Shown piece by piece: positions 43,856-52,952 of a DNA stretch of 64,000 nt. The position numbers and the translations under genes are program-made. The first letter of the stretch is position 1, and each line of letters begins with the position of its first letter. This DNA comes from Rhodanobacteraceae bacterium (GTDB lineage: Bacteria; Pseudomonadota; Gammaproteobacteria; Xanthomonadales; Rhodanobacteraceae). The stretch spans positions 65,378 to 129,377 of the forward strand of contig PLNP01000024.1 of assembly GCA_003142815.1 (NCBI GenBank), in the 5' to 3' direction. The notes below the pieces were generated by a model. That model saw only the letters and a list, made by a program, of their open reading frames with translations. It did not search any database and had not been told where the DNA came from.

Positions 43856-46379
43856 AATACTCTCCACGCGCGTTGCCGATCTGCTGCGCGCGGCGCTCGA
43901 CCAACCAGCACACCTGCGCGCGGCATGGCTCGACGCGAACTGCGCAGGCGACGCAGCGCTGTGCGCAACGCTCGCGCGTCTGCTCGCACTTGATGCAAGC
44001 CACGGCCTCGCGCTGGATCGGTCCGTTGCCGAATTCGCGGCCGACCTGTTCGAACCAGCGCCGGACGCGACGGTATCCGGCCAGCGCATCGGCCCGTATC
44101 GTTTGGAGCGCAAGCTCGGCGAAGGCGGCATGGGTAGCGTCTGGCTGGCCGAGCGCGTCGAGGGCGGCTTCGCGCAGCAGGTCGCGCTGAAGCTGATCCG
44201 GCTCGGCATGGATAGCGCCACCGTGCTCGCGCAGTTCCGCCGCGAGCGCGAGCTGCTGGCCCAGCTCAGCCATCCCGACATCGCCCGCCTGCTCGACGGT
44301 GGCCTCGATGCGCACGGTCGGCCGTGGTTCGCGATGGAGTACGTCGAAGGCGTCGACCTGCGCGAATGGATCGAGCGCGGCGGCACGGATGCGCGCACGC
44401 GTCTCGATCTGTTCCTGCGTCTGTGCCGCGTGGTCGCCTATGCGCATCACCGCCTGATTGTGCATCGCGATCTGAAGCCTTCGAACGTACTGGTGCGTGC
44501 GGACGGCACGCCGTGTCTGCTCGATTTCGGCATCGCCAAGCTGGTCGAAGCCGATGCGGCGAACGACACCGTCACCATGCAGCGTTTTCTGACCCGCGCC
44601 TATGCCGCACCTGAGCAGCTGCAGGGCGGCGCGGTGACCACTGCGACCGATGTGTTCGCGCTCGGCGCGCTGCTGTTCGAACTGTTGACCGGCCTGCGCT
44701 ACTCCACGCTGCGCCGCGATGACGGCACGGTGACCCGGCCGAGCGCGGCCTTGCGGCTCGGTGCGAGCACGCCCGCGCCAGCGCTTAACGCCGTGCAGCT
44801 GCGTGGCGATCTCGATGCGATCGTGCTGCGCGCGTTGGCGGCGGAACCGCAGCGCCGCTACGCGAGTGCCGAGGCGCTGGCCGATGATGTGGAGCGCTTT
44901 CTCGCCGGCCGCCCGGTGACCGCCCGCCCGGACAGTACGCTATACCGGATCGGCAAATTCGCGCGCCGCAACCGGCTGGCCAGCGTGGCCGTCGTCGCGG
45001 CCGTGCTGGCGATGATCATCGGCACCGGCATCAGCCTTTGGCAGGCGCAGCGCGCGGAACGCATGGCCGATCGCGCCGAGCGCAGCAAGCTGTTTCTGGT
45101 CGGTTTGCTCGAGGACGCCAATCCGTTCGACGAGCATCCGGGCCGCAAGGCGCCGCCCGACCGGCTGCTCGACAATGCGCTCGCGCGCATCGAGCGCGAT
45201 TTCGCGGATGCGCCCGAGGTGCAGATCGAAATGCGCCAATTGATCCAGCAGACGCTGGTGCGCATCGGCGATCCGCGACACGCGCGGGTGCTGGCGCAGC
45301 GCAATGTCGAGGCGGCGCGCGCTTTCTACGGTGCCGGCGCAGCCGAGGTCGGCGTTGCGCTGAGCAACCTTGGCCTGGCCGCGGAGCAGGGCGGCGACGA
45401 CGCGTCGGCACTGCCGGCTTTTCGCGAGGCCGAGCGTGTGCTGCGCGACGCCGGTTCCGCCTATGCGCGCGAGCGCATCTCGGTGATGACCGGCCTCGCC
45501 AAGCTCGCCAACAATGCGGGTGACAACGCCGGAGCGCTGCGCCTGCATCAAGCCGTGCTGCGTGAACGCCAGGGCCTTGAGGGCGGGGAGAGTCCGGACG
45601 TGGCGATGGACCTGATGAATCTCGCCGCCGACGCGTTGTATGTCGAGCACTACGCCGAGGCCGAGGCGACCGCGCTGCGCGCGCACGGGATGCTGGTCAA
45701 GTTGCTCGGTGCGGATCACGCCCGACTCATCTATGTCGACAACACGCTCGGCCTGGCCCAGGCGCATGCCGGCCACGTCACCGCGGGCGTCGCCACGCTG
45801 GCCGCGGTCGAGCGCCGTGCGCGCGCTACGCTGAAGCCGGACGCACCGATGCTCGGTGCGGTGTTGAGCTCTCTCGGCAGCGCGCGCTTTCTCGATCACG
45901 ACTGGGACGGCGCGATCGCTGCGTTGACCGAGTCGCGCCGGATCCTGGGCGCCAACGGACAGGCCACGCGCGGACGCGTCACCCTGCGCCTCGGCATGGC
46001 CCAGTTGGCCGCGCACCGGCCCGAAGCGCTGGCCACGCTGGAGGCGAGCCGCAGCGAACTCGCCACGTCCGGCGGCGGCGCTGGTTTCATCGCCTGCGCG
46101 CAGGCCGCGTACGGCGTTGCGCTGGCGCGCGCCGGCGATGCCGCCGGCGGCGAAGCGCTGGCGCGCCAGGCGCGCGCCGACCTGCGCGCCGGCAGAGACG
46201 CCGGCAGTTCCCGTGTGGGCGAGATCGACATGCTGCTGGCCGATCTGCTCGATGCCCGCGATCAGGTCGAAGAGGCGCGCAGCCTGCGCGGTGAAGCGCT
46301 CGAGGTCTATCGGCGCGTATTCGGTCCCGATCATCCGCGAACGCGCGCGCTCGCAGCCGCGCTTGGCAGTGGAGCCTAG
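43848..46379 (+). CDS. Serine/threonine protein kinase with TPR-like repeats
   Basis: An 843-residue membrane kinase. The kinase domain (about residues 82-350) has the glycine loop LGEGGMGSVWLAE, Lys115 in VALKLIR, catalytic HRDLKPSN at 206-213 and Asp226 of DFGIAK. A membrane helix follows near 370-395 (VVAAVLAMIIGTGISLW). The rest is helical repeats typical of TPR domains (for example LSNLGLAAEQGGDDASALPA; NTLGLAQAHAGHVTAGVATL). The TPR part faces the periplasm if the helix is a single span. Coupled to the ECF gene by overlap; ECF/kinase pairs of this type are known, and the kinase may control the sigma factor. Confidence 0.93.
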   Translation: MTEILSTRVADLLRAALDQPAHLRAAWLDANCAGDAALCATLARLLALDASHGLALDRSVAEFAADLFEPAPDATVSGQRIGPYRLERKLGEGGMGSVWLAERVEGGFAQQVALKLIRLGMDSATVLAQFRRERELLAQLSHPDIARLLDGGLDAHGRPWFAMEYVEGVDLREWIERGGTDARTRLDLFLRLCRVVAYAHHRLIVHRDLKPSNVLVRADGTPCLLDFGIAKLVEADAANDTVTMQRFLTRAYAAPEQLQGGAVTTATDVFALGALLFELLTGLRYSTLRRDDGTVTRPSAALRLGASTPAPALNAVQLRGDLDAIVLRALAAEPQRRYASAEALADDVERFLAGRPVTARPDSTLYRIGKFARRNRLASVAVVAAVLAMIIGTGISLWQAQRAERMADRAERSKLFLVGLLEDANPFDEHPGRKAPPDRLLDNALARIERDFADAPEVQIEMRQLIQQTLVRIGDPRHARVLAQRNVEAARAFYGAGAAEVGVALSNLGLAAEQGGDDASALPAFREAERVLRDAGSAYARERISVMTGLAKLANNAGDNAGALRLHQAVLRERQGLEGGESPDVAMDLMNLAADALYVEHYAEAEATALRAHGMLVKLLGADHARLIYVDNTLGLAQAHAGHVTAGVATLAAVERRARATLKPDAPMLGAVLSSLGSARFLDHDWDGAIAALTESRRILGANGQATRGRVTLRLGMAQLAAHRPEALATLEASRSELATSGGGAGFIACAQAAYGVALARAGDAAGGEALARQARADLRAGRDAGSSRVGEIDMLLADLLDARDQVEEARSLRGEALEVYRRVFGPDHPRTRALAAALGSGA

Positions 46380-46594
46380 CCATGAGACGGCGCGGCGCCG
46401 TGGGCGGCCGATTCAGGACAGGTCGCGCGGCGCTGCAGTGACCAGTGCCAGAGACAGCTGCGAGAGCGGGAAAGAGAACAGGACGGTCGTTCGGGAGGGA
46501 TCCCTCCATGCCGGCCGGTCTTGTGTGTCCGGAACGCGTGCGGTTCGGTGTTACATACAGAAGCGCACCTGCGCGCAACTGATATGGAGTAGTC

Positions 46595-47485
46595 ATGAAC
46601 GCGAAATCGAATGCGGGCATCTGTGCCCGCCTGGCGCAAGCCATGCTTGCCGCAGCAGTCTTCTGCTTCGCCGCCGATGCCGGCGCGGCGAACGGCTCCG
46701 GGTACATGAAGGGAACCTGGGGCATGAGCGACACACCATACGAGATCAAGGTCGTCGATGCCTACGCTTATCGCGACAAGGACCCGATCGACGCGGCGAA
46801 GCAAGTCACCATCGTGGTCCTGGCTGACAAGGCGATCGATGCCGCCGCGATCACCGGCGCGTTGGATCGCGAGGCCGCGATCCGTGACCAGATGGACAAC
46901 GCCAAAGCCAGTTACGTCGAAATCACCATGATGGAGGGCGGCGATTCGCCGGCCCTCAATGTCTACGTCGCAGGCACGCATGGCAACACGGCGCTGTCCG
47001 GTGGGTTCACCGTTGCGCTGGAGACGAACGACGGCAAACGCGTGAAGGGCCATTGCAGCAACGATGCAAAGGAGAGAAAGGACTATCCAACCGATCTCAA
47101 TTTCGCAGTGGCCATCGCGACGCCCGATCCGGGAACTGCGCTGCCCGCCGACGGTGGCGACGCGGGCAAGGCGTATGTCGCGTACGTTGCGGCGATACGC
47201 AAAGGCGATGTCGATGCGATCGCGCGTGTCATGGAAAAAGACCGTGCACGGGAATTCCTCGCGCACCGCCGCGATGCGGACTTCCAACAGATGCTCGGCA
47301 TGTTCCAGGCGATGTCACCGAAGGAAATCCATGTGCTCGGTGGTGCCCTGGTCGGCAATCGCGCGACGCTCGACGTGCAGGGCAAGGACAGCGGCGGCAA
47401 CGAGCTCAAGGGCAAGGTACGCCTCCTCAAGGATGGAGACGGCTGGCGCGTCGCCGACGAGCATCTGACGACGATGTTGAAATAG
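46595..47485 (+). CDS. Secreted protein with C-terminal NTF2-like domain
   Basis: A 296-residue exported protein: signal peptide (ICARLAQAMLAAAVFCFAADAGA), a beta-rich middle domain (ANGSGYMKGTWGMSDTPYEI; SGGFTVALETNDGKRVKGH) and a C-terminal part (AYVAYVAAIRKGDVDAIARV ... GWRVADEHLTTML) with the DUF4878/NTF2-like look. I do not recognise the middle domain. It follows the ECF-kinase unit by 215 bp, and could be part of that regulon, but it has its own leader. ATG 46595 has GGAG upstream. Confidence 0.75.
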   Translation: MNAKSNAGICARLAQAMLAAAVFCFAADAGAANGSGYMKGTWGMSDTPYEIKVVDAYAYRDKDPIDAAKQVTIVVLADKAIDAAAITGALDREAAIRDQMDNAKASYVEITMMEGGDSPALNVYVAGTHGNTALSGGFTVALETNDGKRVKGHCSNDAKERKDYPTDLNFAVAIATPDPGTALPADGGDAGKAYVAYVAAIRKGDVDAIARVMEKDRAREFLAHRRDADFQQMLGMFQAMSPKEIHVLGGALVGNRATLDVQGKDSGGNELKGKVRLLKDGDGWRVADEHLTTMLK

Positions 47486-47585
47486 TGATCCTCGCGCGCC
47501 GCGATTCCATTCGTTGCGGACCGAGGTTTGTTGATCCACGAAGTCCCGCTCAATCGATACGCTGGAAGCCGAGGGCTTTTGGCTC

Positions 47586-47890
47586 CCTCTCCCCCAACAG
47601 CTTCATCGTTGGGGGACGAAGCCATGCGGCTTGCGAGTCGAGGTCGCATGCGACCGAGGTGGCTCGCGCATGGCTGAGCGCCCGAGCGCTAGCGCGAGGG
47701 CCGGGGGTGCTTAGCGAGGAACGAGCTTAGCAACGGGCTGGGGTGAGGGGGCGAGGTCCGTGGATGCGCAACATTGGGCAACCCTCGACGCAGCTTCTGC
47801 GTGTCCCCACTCGAAACTGCCGCCTTCCAGCAGCTTGTCGCCTCGCCCCCTCACCCAACCCTCTCGCCCAAACCGTGCTTGGGGGAGAGG
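47586..47890. repeat. Nested inverted-repeat element of about 305 bp
   Basis: The gap 47486-48030 has no supported gene. CCTCTCCCCCAA (47586-47597) pairs with TTGGGGGAGAGG (47879-47890), and TGGGGTGAGGGGGCGAGG (47739-47756) pairs with CCTCGCCCCCTCACCCA (47841-47857), so two inverted repeats are nested. It may be a non-autonomous repeat or a composite of smaller repeats. Confidence 0.65.
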
Positions 47891-48030
47891 ACTTTGGAGG
47901 CTTTGGAGCCATCGCGAAATGTGGAACAACTTCAGCTTCGGGACTGATCGCGACCGCGAATGTCAGGTGCATCCGCGTTTCGGTGTTTTTTCATGGCGGG
48001 AGGGCCGCTGCGAGCCTTCCGGAGAAACGC

Positions 48031-48934
48031 AATGAGGTTCATCTCGCATATCTCGATTTGACGATTGCCGGCGGTTATTTCACGTTGCCGGGATTCGCCG
48101 CCTGCTCATTCCAGGTACGTAGCGCGGACTTCACGCAGATCGACGGCGCTGGCAATAAGGCGCCGCTCTACATCGAGACGGCGTCGGTGGAGAGCAGCGT
48201 CAGCGACCTCGCCGTGCAAAACGCGGTGTCGGTCAATTCGGTGCCGCCGCTGCGCATACATGGGTCGGCGCCGTGACCCTGGAAAACGTCGTGGTCCGCG
48301 CCGGCCAGGTCGACAGTTATGCCGCGCTGGTCGGCTCGACGTCCGCGCAGGTCCAGATCCGCAATTGCGCGTTCGTCGACAACGGCTTGGCCGCGCCATT
48401 CACGCGCACGATTCTCGTGACCGCGAATGCAGCGTGACCCGCTGTCGTTTTCAACAACAACACGGTCGCGGCCAACATCGGCATGGGGGAGCACTCTTCG
48501 TTGGCAGTGGCGACATGGCAATCAGCAACAACGTGTTCTGGAACAACGGTGGCACCGACCTGATGACCAACGGGAGTGGCGCGACCAATCTTGCCAATAA
48601 CGACTTCGGCACGCTGTCCGGAACGTGGGCGACCGACAGCAATGCCTTGCATGTCGATCCCGGGTTCCTCGCGCTCGGAGATTTTCGCCTGCGTGCAGAC
48701 TCGCCCTTGCGCGATGCCGGCGACAACGATGCCGTGGGCGGAATCGGGAGCTGGGATGCCGCCGGCGCCATGCGTCTGGCCGTCAATTCACCCTTGCGCG
48801 ACGGCGGCAACAACAGCCCTATCGGCGGCACCGGCAGTTTCGATGCCGATGGCAATCCGCGCGTCGTGTTCGGCACCGTCGACCTCGGCGCATACGAAAT
48901 CCAGGACGTGATCTTCAAGGACGGGTTCGACTGA
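48031..48934 (+). pseudogene. Broken secreted beta-helix gene
   Basis: Three frames together give one chain. The start region has GGAGA then ATG 48031 (MRFISHIS). The next frame has TIAGGYFTLPGFAACSFQVR, SADFTQIDGAGNKAPLYI and SVSDLAVQNAVSVNS, ending at TGA 48274. A second frame continues VTLENVVVRAGQVDSYAALV, VQIRNCAFVDNGLA, meets TGA 48435, then VVFNNNTVAANIG. The third frame ends GALFVGSGDMAISNNVFWNN, PLRDGGNNSPIGGTGSFDAD and VDLGAYEIQ. It is a choice-of-anchor/beta-helix protein like the intact one at 21092-22654. Two or three frame changes plus an in-frame stop indicate a dead gene. Confidence 0.8.
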
Positions 48935-48969
48935 CCGGCACCGGCAGCGCGCGAGTGCGCCGCCCGCCG

Positions 48970-50304
48970 CTACGGCACCTGCGCGAATGCGGCGCGGGTC
49001 AGATTTTCCGGTTCGGCCTCCGTGCAGACCACGTCGTCCTCGATGCGGATGCCGCCGTACTTGCGGAACGTGTCGACCTTCGCCCAGTCGATGTCCTTCG
49101 CAGCCGGCTTCGTCTTGAGTTCGGCGAGCAGCATGTCGACGAAATAAAGTCCCGGTTCGATCGTCACCACCATGCCAGGCTCGAGCGCACGGGTCAGACG
49201 CAGATACGGATGGCCTGGCGGCTTCGCAAGCGTGCCGCCGCTTGCGCTGGCCTGGAAACCGGCGACGTCGTGCACCTGCAGGCCGATCAGATGGCCGAGG
49301 CCATGCGGGAAGAACACGCCGGAGACGCCGGATTCGACCGCGCTTTCCGCACTCATACGGATGAAGCCTTGGTCCTTGAGGATGCCGGCGAGTGCGTGAT
49401 GCGCGTGAATGTGCAATTCCGGATAACTCTGCCCGGCGCGCACCTTCGCGCAGAAATCCTGCTGCGCGGCATCGACCGCATCGATCAGTGCCTGGAACCC
49501 GCCCGCGTTCGACGCGGCATAGGTGCGCGTGATGTCGCTCGCATAGCCATGGAAACTCGCGCCGGCGTCGATCAGGAACGAATGCGCATGCGTCGGCGGC
49601 GCGTGGCCGAGTTCGGTGTAGTGCAGCACCGCGCCATGTTCGTTCAACGCGACGATGTTGCCATAGGGCAGTTCATTGTCGGTCTGGCGCGCGGCGGCCA
49701 TGTACGCGATGTTGATGTCGAACTCCGATTCGCCGGCGCGGAACGCGGCTTCGGCGACGCGATGCGCACGCGTGCCGATCTTGTTCGCGACGCGCATCAG
49801 GGCCAGCTCGTACAGGGTCTTGTAGGCGCGCTGATAGTGCAGATCGTCGAGCACGGCTTGCGGATTGTTCGGCGCAAACCCGTCGAGCGCCGCGCTCGCT
49901 TCGCCGATGATCGCGCAACGGCCGGCGTCCTTCGGCAGGTGCGCGCGCGCTTCCTTCGCCTCGCGGATGATCACGATATCGAAATGCGGGGTCCAATAGC
50001 CGGCCGGCGCCTCAGGCACCACATGCCAGTAATCATGCGGCTGCAGATAGGCCAGCTTGGGGCGCTGGCCCGGCGTGTAGACCAGCCATGAGCCCGGTGC
50101 CTTGGTCACTGGCAGCCAGTGCTTGAAATGCGGATTGACCGCGAACGGATACGGACGATCATCAAGGAATTGACACGGCGCACGACCGGCGGTGATGACC
50201 AGATGGTCGAAGCCGCCGCGTTGCAGCGCAGTGTCGGCGCGCGCCTTCAATGTCGCCAAGTGCTCGGGATAGAGCTGATGCAAGTCCGGATGCAGGGTGT
50301 CCAT
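48970..50304 (-). CDS. pepQ: Xaa-Pro dipeptidase
   Basis: A 444-residue M24 metallopeptidase that splits dipeptides with C-terminal proline. The metal-binding set is complete: FLIDAGASFHGYASDITRTY, FPHGLGHLIGLQVHDVAGF, VVTIEPGLYF and YGGIRIEDDVVCTE. The N-terminal domain (APCQFLDDRPYPFAVNPHFK) matches PepQ rather than PepP. ATG 50304 has GAGGAGCC upstream. A second M24 enzyme (pepP) is at 30857. Normal length for PepQ (E. coli 443). Confidence 0.96.
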   Translation of the reverse strand: MDTLHPDLHQLYPEHLATLKARADTALQRGGFDHLVITAGRAPCQFLDDRPYPFAVNPHFKHWLPVTKAPGSWLVYTPGQRPKLAYLQPHDYWHVVPEAPAGYWTPHFDIVIIREAKEARAHLPKDAGRCAIIGEASAALDGFAPNNPQAVLDDLHYQRAYKTLYELALMRVANKIGTRAHRVAEAAFRAGESEFDINIAYMAAARQTDNELPYGNIVALNEHGAVLHYTELGHAPPTHAHSFLIDAGASFHGYASDITRTYAASNAGGFQALIDAVDAAQQDFCAKVRAGQSYPELHIHAHHALAGILKDQGFIRMSAESAVESGVSGVFFPHGLGHLIGLQVHDVAGFQASASGGTLAKPPGHPYLRLTRALEPGMVVTIEPGLYFVDMLLAELKTKPAAKDIDWAKVDTFRKYGGIRIEDDVVCTEAEPENLTRAAFAQVP

Positions 50305-50384
50305 TGGCGGCTCCTCGTGGCAGGCGGTCATTGTGCCGTGTGAGCCGGGCCGCGTGTAGCCACACGTGATTCCCGGGGGCGCGC

Positions 50385-50933
50385 TCAGCCGGGGCGCGCA
50401 CGTGGCGGCGCGAACTCGCGTCGCAGCCAGTCGTCGAGCAGGCGTTTTTCGTATCGCAATGGGTCGTCGCGACTCAAGGTGCCGCGACTGAGAAAGGCCA
50501 GGTCGCGCAACGTGCGCTCACCCTCGCGCAGACGCGTGCCGTCACTGCCCGTGAGGGTGTAGCGCAGGTCGATGCGTGGCGGATAGATGTCCTTGATGAT
50601 GCGGATATCGTCCCACTGCGGTCCGCGCCACGGCTCGTACCTGCCGGCCCGCTTGACGTCGGTGATCGTCACGTGCAGATGCTGCCCGGGCGGGAGCACT
50701 CTTTCGGCACGGCTCTGCAGATGTCGCGCGAGTTGAGCGAGCCATTCCTCCGGGCGGGCCGGCCTGGATTCCGGGTTCTCGCGCACTTCGGCGAAGTCGG
50801 CCGGATTGGTCCAGTCCACGGTGACGCGGGAATCCGGGGTGCTGGTGTGGACCGCCGACGCGCACGCCACGGTGAGCGCAAGGGCGGTCGCGATCCCTGC
50901 CAGCCAGGGCGCATAAAACCGCAGGATTTTCAT
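50385..50933 (-). CDS. DUF3016 secreted protein
   Basis: A 182-residue exported protein with a signal peptide (MKILRFYAPWLAGIATALAL; ACASA near residue 26). The mature part SRVTVDWTNPADFAEVREN, then AGRYEPWRGPQWDDIRIIKD, PPRIDLRYTL and EKRLLDDWLRREF has the DUF3016 pattern of VxWxxPxxFxDxR and a C-terminal basic helix. The family is common in Xanthomonadales and has no known role. It is followed by 80 bp and pepQ on the same strand. Confidence 0.85.
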   Translation of the reverse strand: MKILRFYAPWLAGIATALALTVACASAVHTSTPDSRVTVDWTNPADFAEVRENPESRPARPEEWLAQLARHLQSRAERVLPPGQHLHVTITDVKRAGRYEPWRGPQWDDIRIIKDIYPPRIDLRYTLTGSDGTRLREGERTLRDLAFLSRGTLSRDDPLRYEKRLLDDWLRREFAPPRARPG

Positions 50934-51258
50934 GTTTCACCTCACTGCAACGGACTGAGCCGCGATCGCAACGAAATATTGGTGCGCAATCGCCGCTTCC
51001 TACAGGACGAGCCGGTGTCGTCGTACGTTGCCGGCACCCGAGATCCCACATACGCGCGGCATACCACACGGCCCACGCCACCACGAACAGCGACATCACC
51101 CATACCCAGACCGGAATCGACGATCGTGCCTCGGCGCGTTGGCGGCATCGTACGCGTCGGCTGTGGGGTGCCGGGCCGGCGGCCGGCGTACTTGTGGCCG
51201 TGCCGGTGCCGGTCGTGCTGCCGGGTGTCGTCGCGCCGCCCAAACGTGGTCGTCATTT

Positions 51259-51282
51259 TGTAGGAGCGCTGCAAGCGCGACC
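51259..51282. repeat. Single GTAG REP element
   Basis: TGTAGGAGCGCTGCAAGCGC followed by GACC, immediately downstream of the cysteine-synthase-like gene. It matches the second copy at 23462-23485 base for base. Confidence 0.85.
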
Positions 51283-51306
51283 GGGTAGCGCGTCAATGTG
51301 CCCCGT

Positions 51307-52257
51307 TCACGCGAAGTGCGAGGCGTCGATCGGAACGCTGTCGGCGCGCATGAAGTGTTCATGCAGGTATTTCTCACCCTCGTCGCAGAACAGGGTGATC
51401 ACGGTCTTGAGTTCCGGATGGTGCTCGCGCACGCGGCGCGCGGCGAGCAGATGGGCACCGGAGCTGGGTCCGCAGAACAGGCCGTGGTGCCGCGCGAGCC
51501 AGGTCATCGCTTCGATCGCGTCCGCACTGGCGACGCTCAGCACCTCGTCCACCAGCTTGCCGTGACGCTGGAAGATGCCGGGCACGAAGCCGTCGGAGAT
51601 GCCTTCGATCTGGTGCATTGCGATCTCGCCGCAGAGCAGGGTGCACGACTCCGACGGCTCCATCGCGAACAGGCGCACCTTCGGATTGACCGCGCGGAAG
51701 GCCTGGCCGACGCCGATCAGGGTGCCGCCGGTACCGACGCCGGCGACCAGTGCGTCGGGCACCACGCCGTCGGGCAACTGGGCGAGGATCTCTGGTCCGA
51801 GCACGAGGCGGTTCTCCTCGACGTTCCATTCCGACTCGAACTGGCTCGGGCAAAAATAGTCCGGCTGCTGACCGAGTTCGCGCGCCTTCGCCAGCGCATC
51901 GTTGACGTGGAAGTGGCCGCAGAACAGCACCTGCGCCCCGTACGCGCGCGAGATCGCGACCCGCTCGCTGGACAGGCCCTCGGGCATCACCACGACCATC
52001 TTGTAGCCCTTGACCGCGGCGACCATCGCGAGCGCGTTGCCGGTGTTGCCGCTGGTCGCCTCGACGATGGTGTCGCCGGGTTTGAGCAGGCCCTGTTGCT
52101 CGGCGCGCTCGATCATGTAGACGGCGATGCGCGCCTTGATCGACCCCGATGGATTGAGAAATTCCAGTTTGGCGAAGATGCCGTCGATCTGGATCAGTGG
52201 AGTGTCGCCGATCGCGTCAAGGATGTTGCGCGAGAGGCCGGTATAGCGGATTGGCAT
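51307..52257 (-). CDS. cysM: Cysteine synthase-family PLP enzyme
   Basis: A 316-residue beta-family PLP enzyme. The PLP lysine is in LEFLNPSGSIKARIAVYMIE near residue 43, the phosphate/substrate loop is EATSGNTGNALAMVAA, and GVGTGGTLIGVGQAFR is the PLP-phosphate loop. It starts MPIRYTGLSRNILDAIGDTP with AGGAAG before it. NPSGSIKAR and the short length are closer to CysM-type O-acetylserine sulfhydrylases, but CysK, cystathionine beta-synthase or another sulphur/amine acceptor enzyme cannot be separated from sequence alone. The following CMD-family gene is 19 bp upstream on the same strand. Confidence 0.82.
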   Translation of the reverse strand: MPIRYTGLSRNILDAIGDTPLIQIDGIFAKLEFLNPSGSIKARIAVYMIERAEQQGLLKPGDTIVEATSGNTGNALAMVAAVKGYKMVVVMPEGLSSERVAISRAYGAQVLFCGHFHVNDALAKARELGQQPDYFCPSQFESEWNVEENRLVLGPEILAQLPDGVVPDALVAGVGTGGTLIGVGQAFRAVNPKVRLFAMEPSESCTLLCGEIAMHQIEGISDGFVPGIFQRHGKLVDEVLSVASADAIEAMTWLARHHGLFCGPSSGAHLLAARRVREHHPELKTVITLFCDEGEKYLHEHFMRADSVPIDASHFA

Positions 52258-52276
52258 GGCTCTTCCTGGCGGATGG

Positions 52277-52624
52277 TCAGTGCGCGCCCGCGGCGTGGCT
52301 ATGCTCGATGGTGTCGAGCGCGAGCGTCGAATGGGCGTAGGCACCGCCGGCGCGCATTTCGGCGGCGACCCAGATCGCTTCCATGATCTGCTGCTCGCTG
52401 GCGCCATGCTGGAGTGCGGCGCGGGTGTGGCCGCGGATGCAGTACGGACACTGGGTGACGTGCGCGACCGCGACCGCGATCAATTGCTTGGTGATGCCCG
52501 GCAGTGCACCGCCGGCAAACACGGCGGCACTGAATGCCTTGAAGGCATCGGCGATTCCCGGCGCGAGATCGTGGCGCTTGCGAGCCAGTTCGGGAGTGGC
52601 TTGCGGGTATATCGATGAGTCCAT
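52277..52624 (-). CDS. Carboxymuconolactone decarboxylase-family (AhpD-like) protein
   Basis: A 115-residue all-helical protein. LPGITKQLIAVAVAHVTQCP followed by YCIRGHTRAALQHGAS has the CxxC-x3-H motif of AhpD-like peroxidase partners. It is likely a small redox enzyme with alkylhydroperoxidase activity rather than a true lactone decarboxylase. It lies 36 bp downstream of the small protein 52661-52858 and just ahead of the cysteine-synthase-like gene, all on the minus strand, suggesting a joint thiol or peroxide-related unit. Confidence 0.88.
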   Translation of the reverse strand: MDSSIYPQATPELARKRHDLAPGIADAFKAFSAAVFAGGALPGITKQLIAVAVAHVTQCPYCIRGHTRAALQHGASEQQIMEAIWVAAEMRAGGAYAHSTLALDTIEHSHAAGAH

Positions 52625-52660
52625 GACATGCTCCTGGTTGAACGGATACGCAACCGCTGA

Positions 52661-52858
52661 TCAATGCTTCGCCGACGCATCCGGGGTGGTGATGCCAAGC
52701 GTCCAGCCAGGCGGATCGCTGGCCGGAAAACTCTGCTCGAGCGCGGCGTCGACCTGCTGCTCGCGGCGGCGTATGCGGGCATCGTCTGGTACCGGTCGCG
52801 ATGCGGCATGGCGGTCGCGACCGACGCCATCGCCAGTGGGTGCACGGATCGTGGGCAT
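52661..52858 (-). CDS. Small SFPASDP-motif protein
   Basis: A 65-residue hydrophilic protein. RRREQQVDAALEQSFPASDP followed by PGWTLGITTPDAS has the conserved helix plus SFPASDPP motif seen in a set of small proteobacterial proteins of unknown function. It lies 36 bp upstream of the AhpD-like gene. The Arg/Asp-rich first half is probably disordered. The start at 52858 is the first good Met; an upstream RBS is present (GAGGTAG). Confidence 0.68.
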   Translation of the reverse strand: MPTIRAPTGDGVGRDRHAASRPVPDDARIRRREQQVDAALEQSFPASDPPGWTLGITTPDASAKH

Positions 52859-52952
52859 GGATAGCTACCTCTGTGGGCGCGGCGGCAAACGCCGCAAACG
52901 GCGACCTGCGGCTATTGGAGGTGCGGACCGCGCCGGATGCCCGCGCATGGAG

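Noticed and set aside
48970..50091. Plus-strand frame opposite pepQ, initially continuous with the broken beta-helix gene
   Set aside because: It is antisense to an intact M24 peptidase and has no protein-like features.
50542..51243. Minus-strand protein with a hydrophobic stretch (VWVMSLFVVAWAVWYAARMW near 51040-51110)
   Set aside because: The hydrophobic stretch is attractive, but the frame continues through the DUF3016 gene and no sensible start, stop or homologous domain delimits a gene. It may be a remnant of a small membrane protein; I cannot support it.
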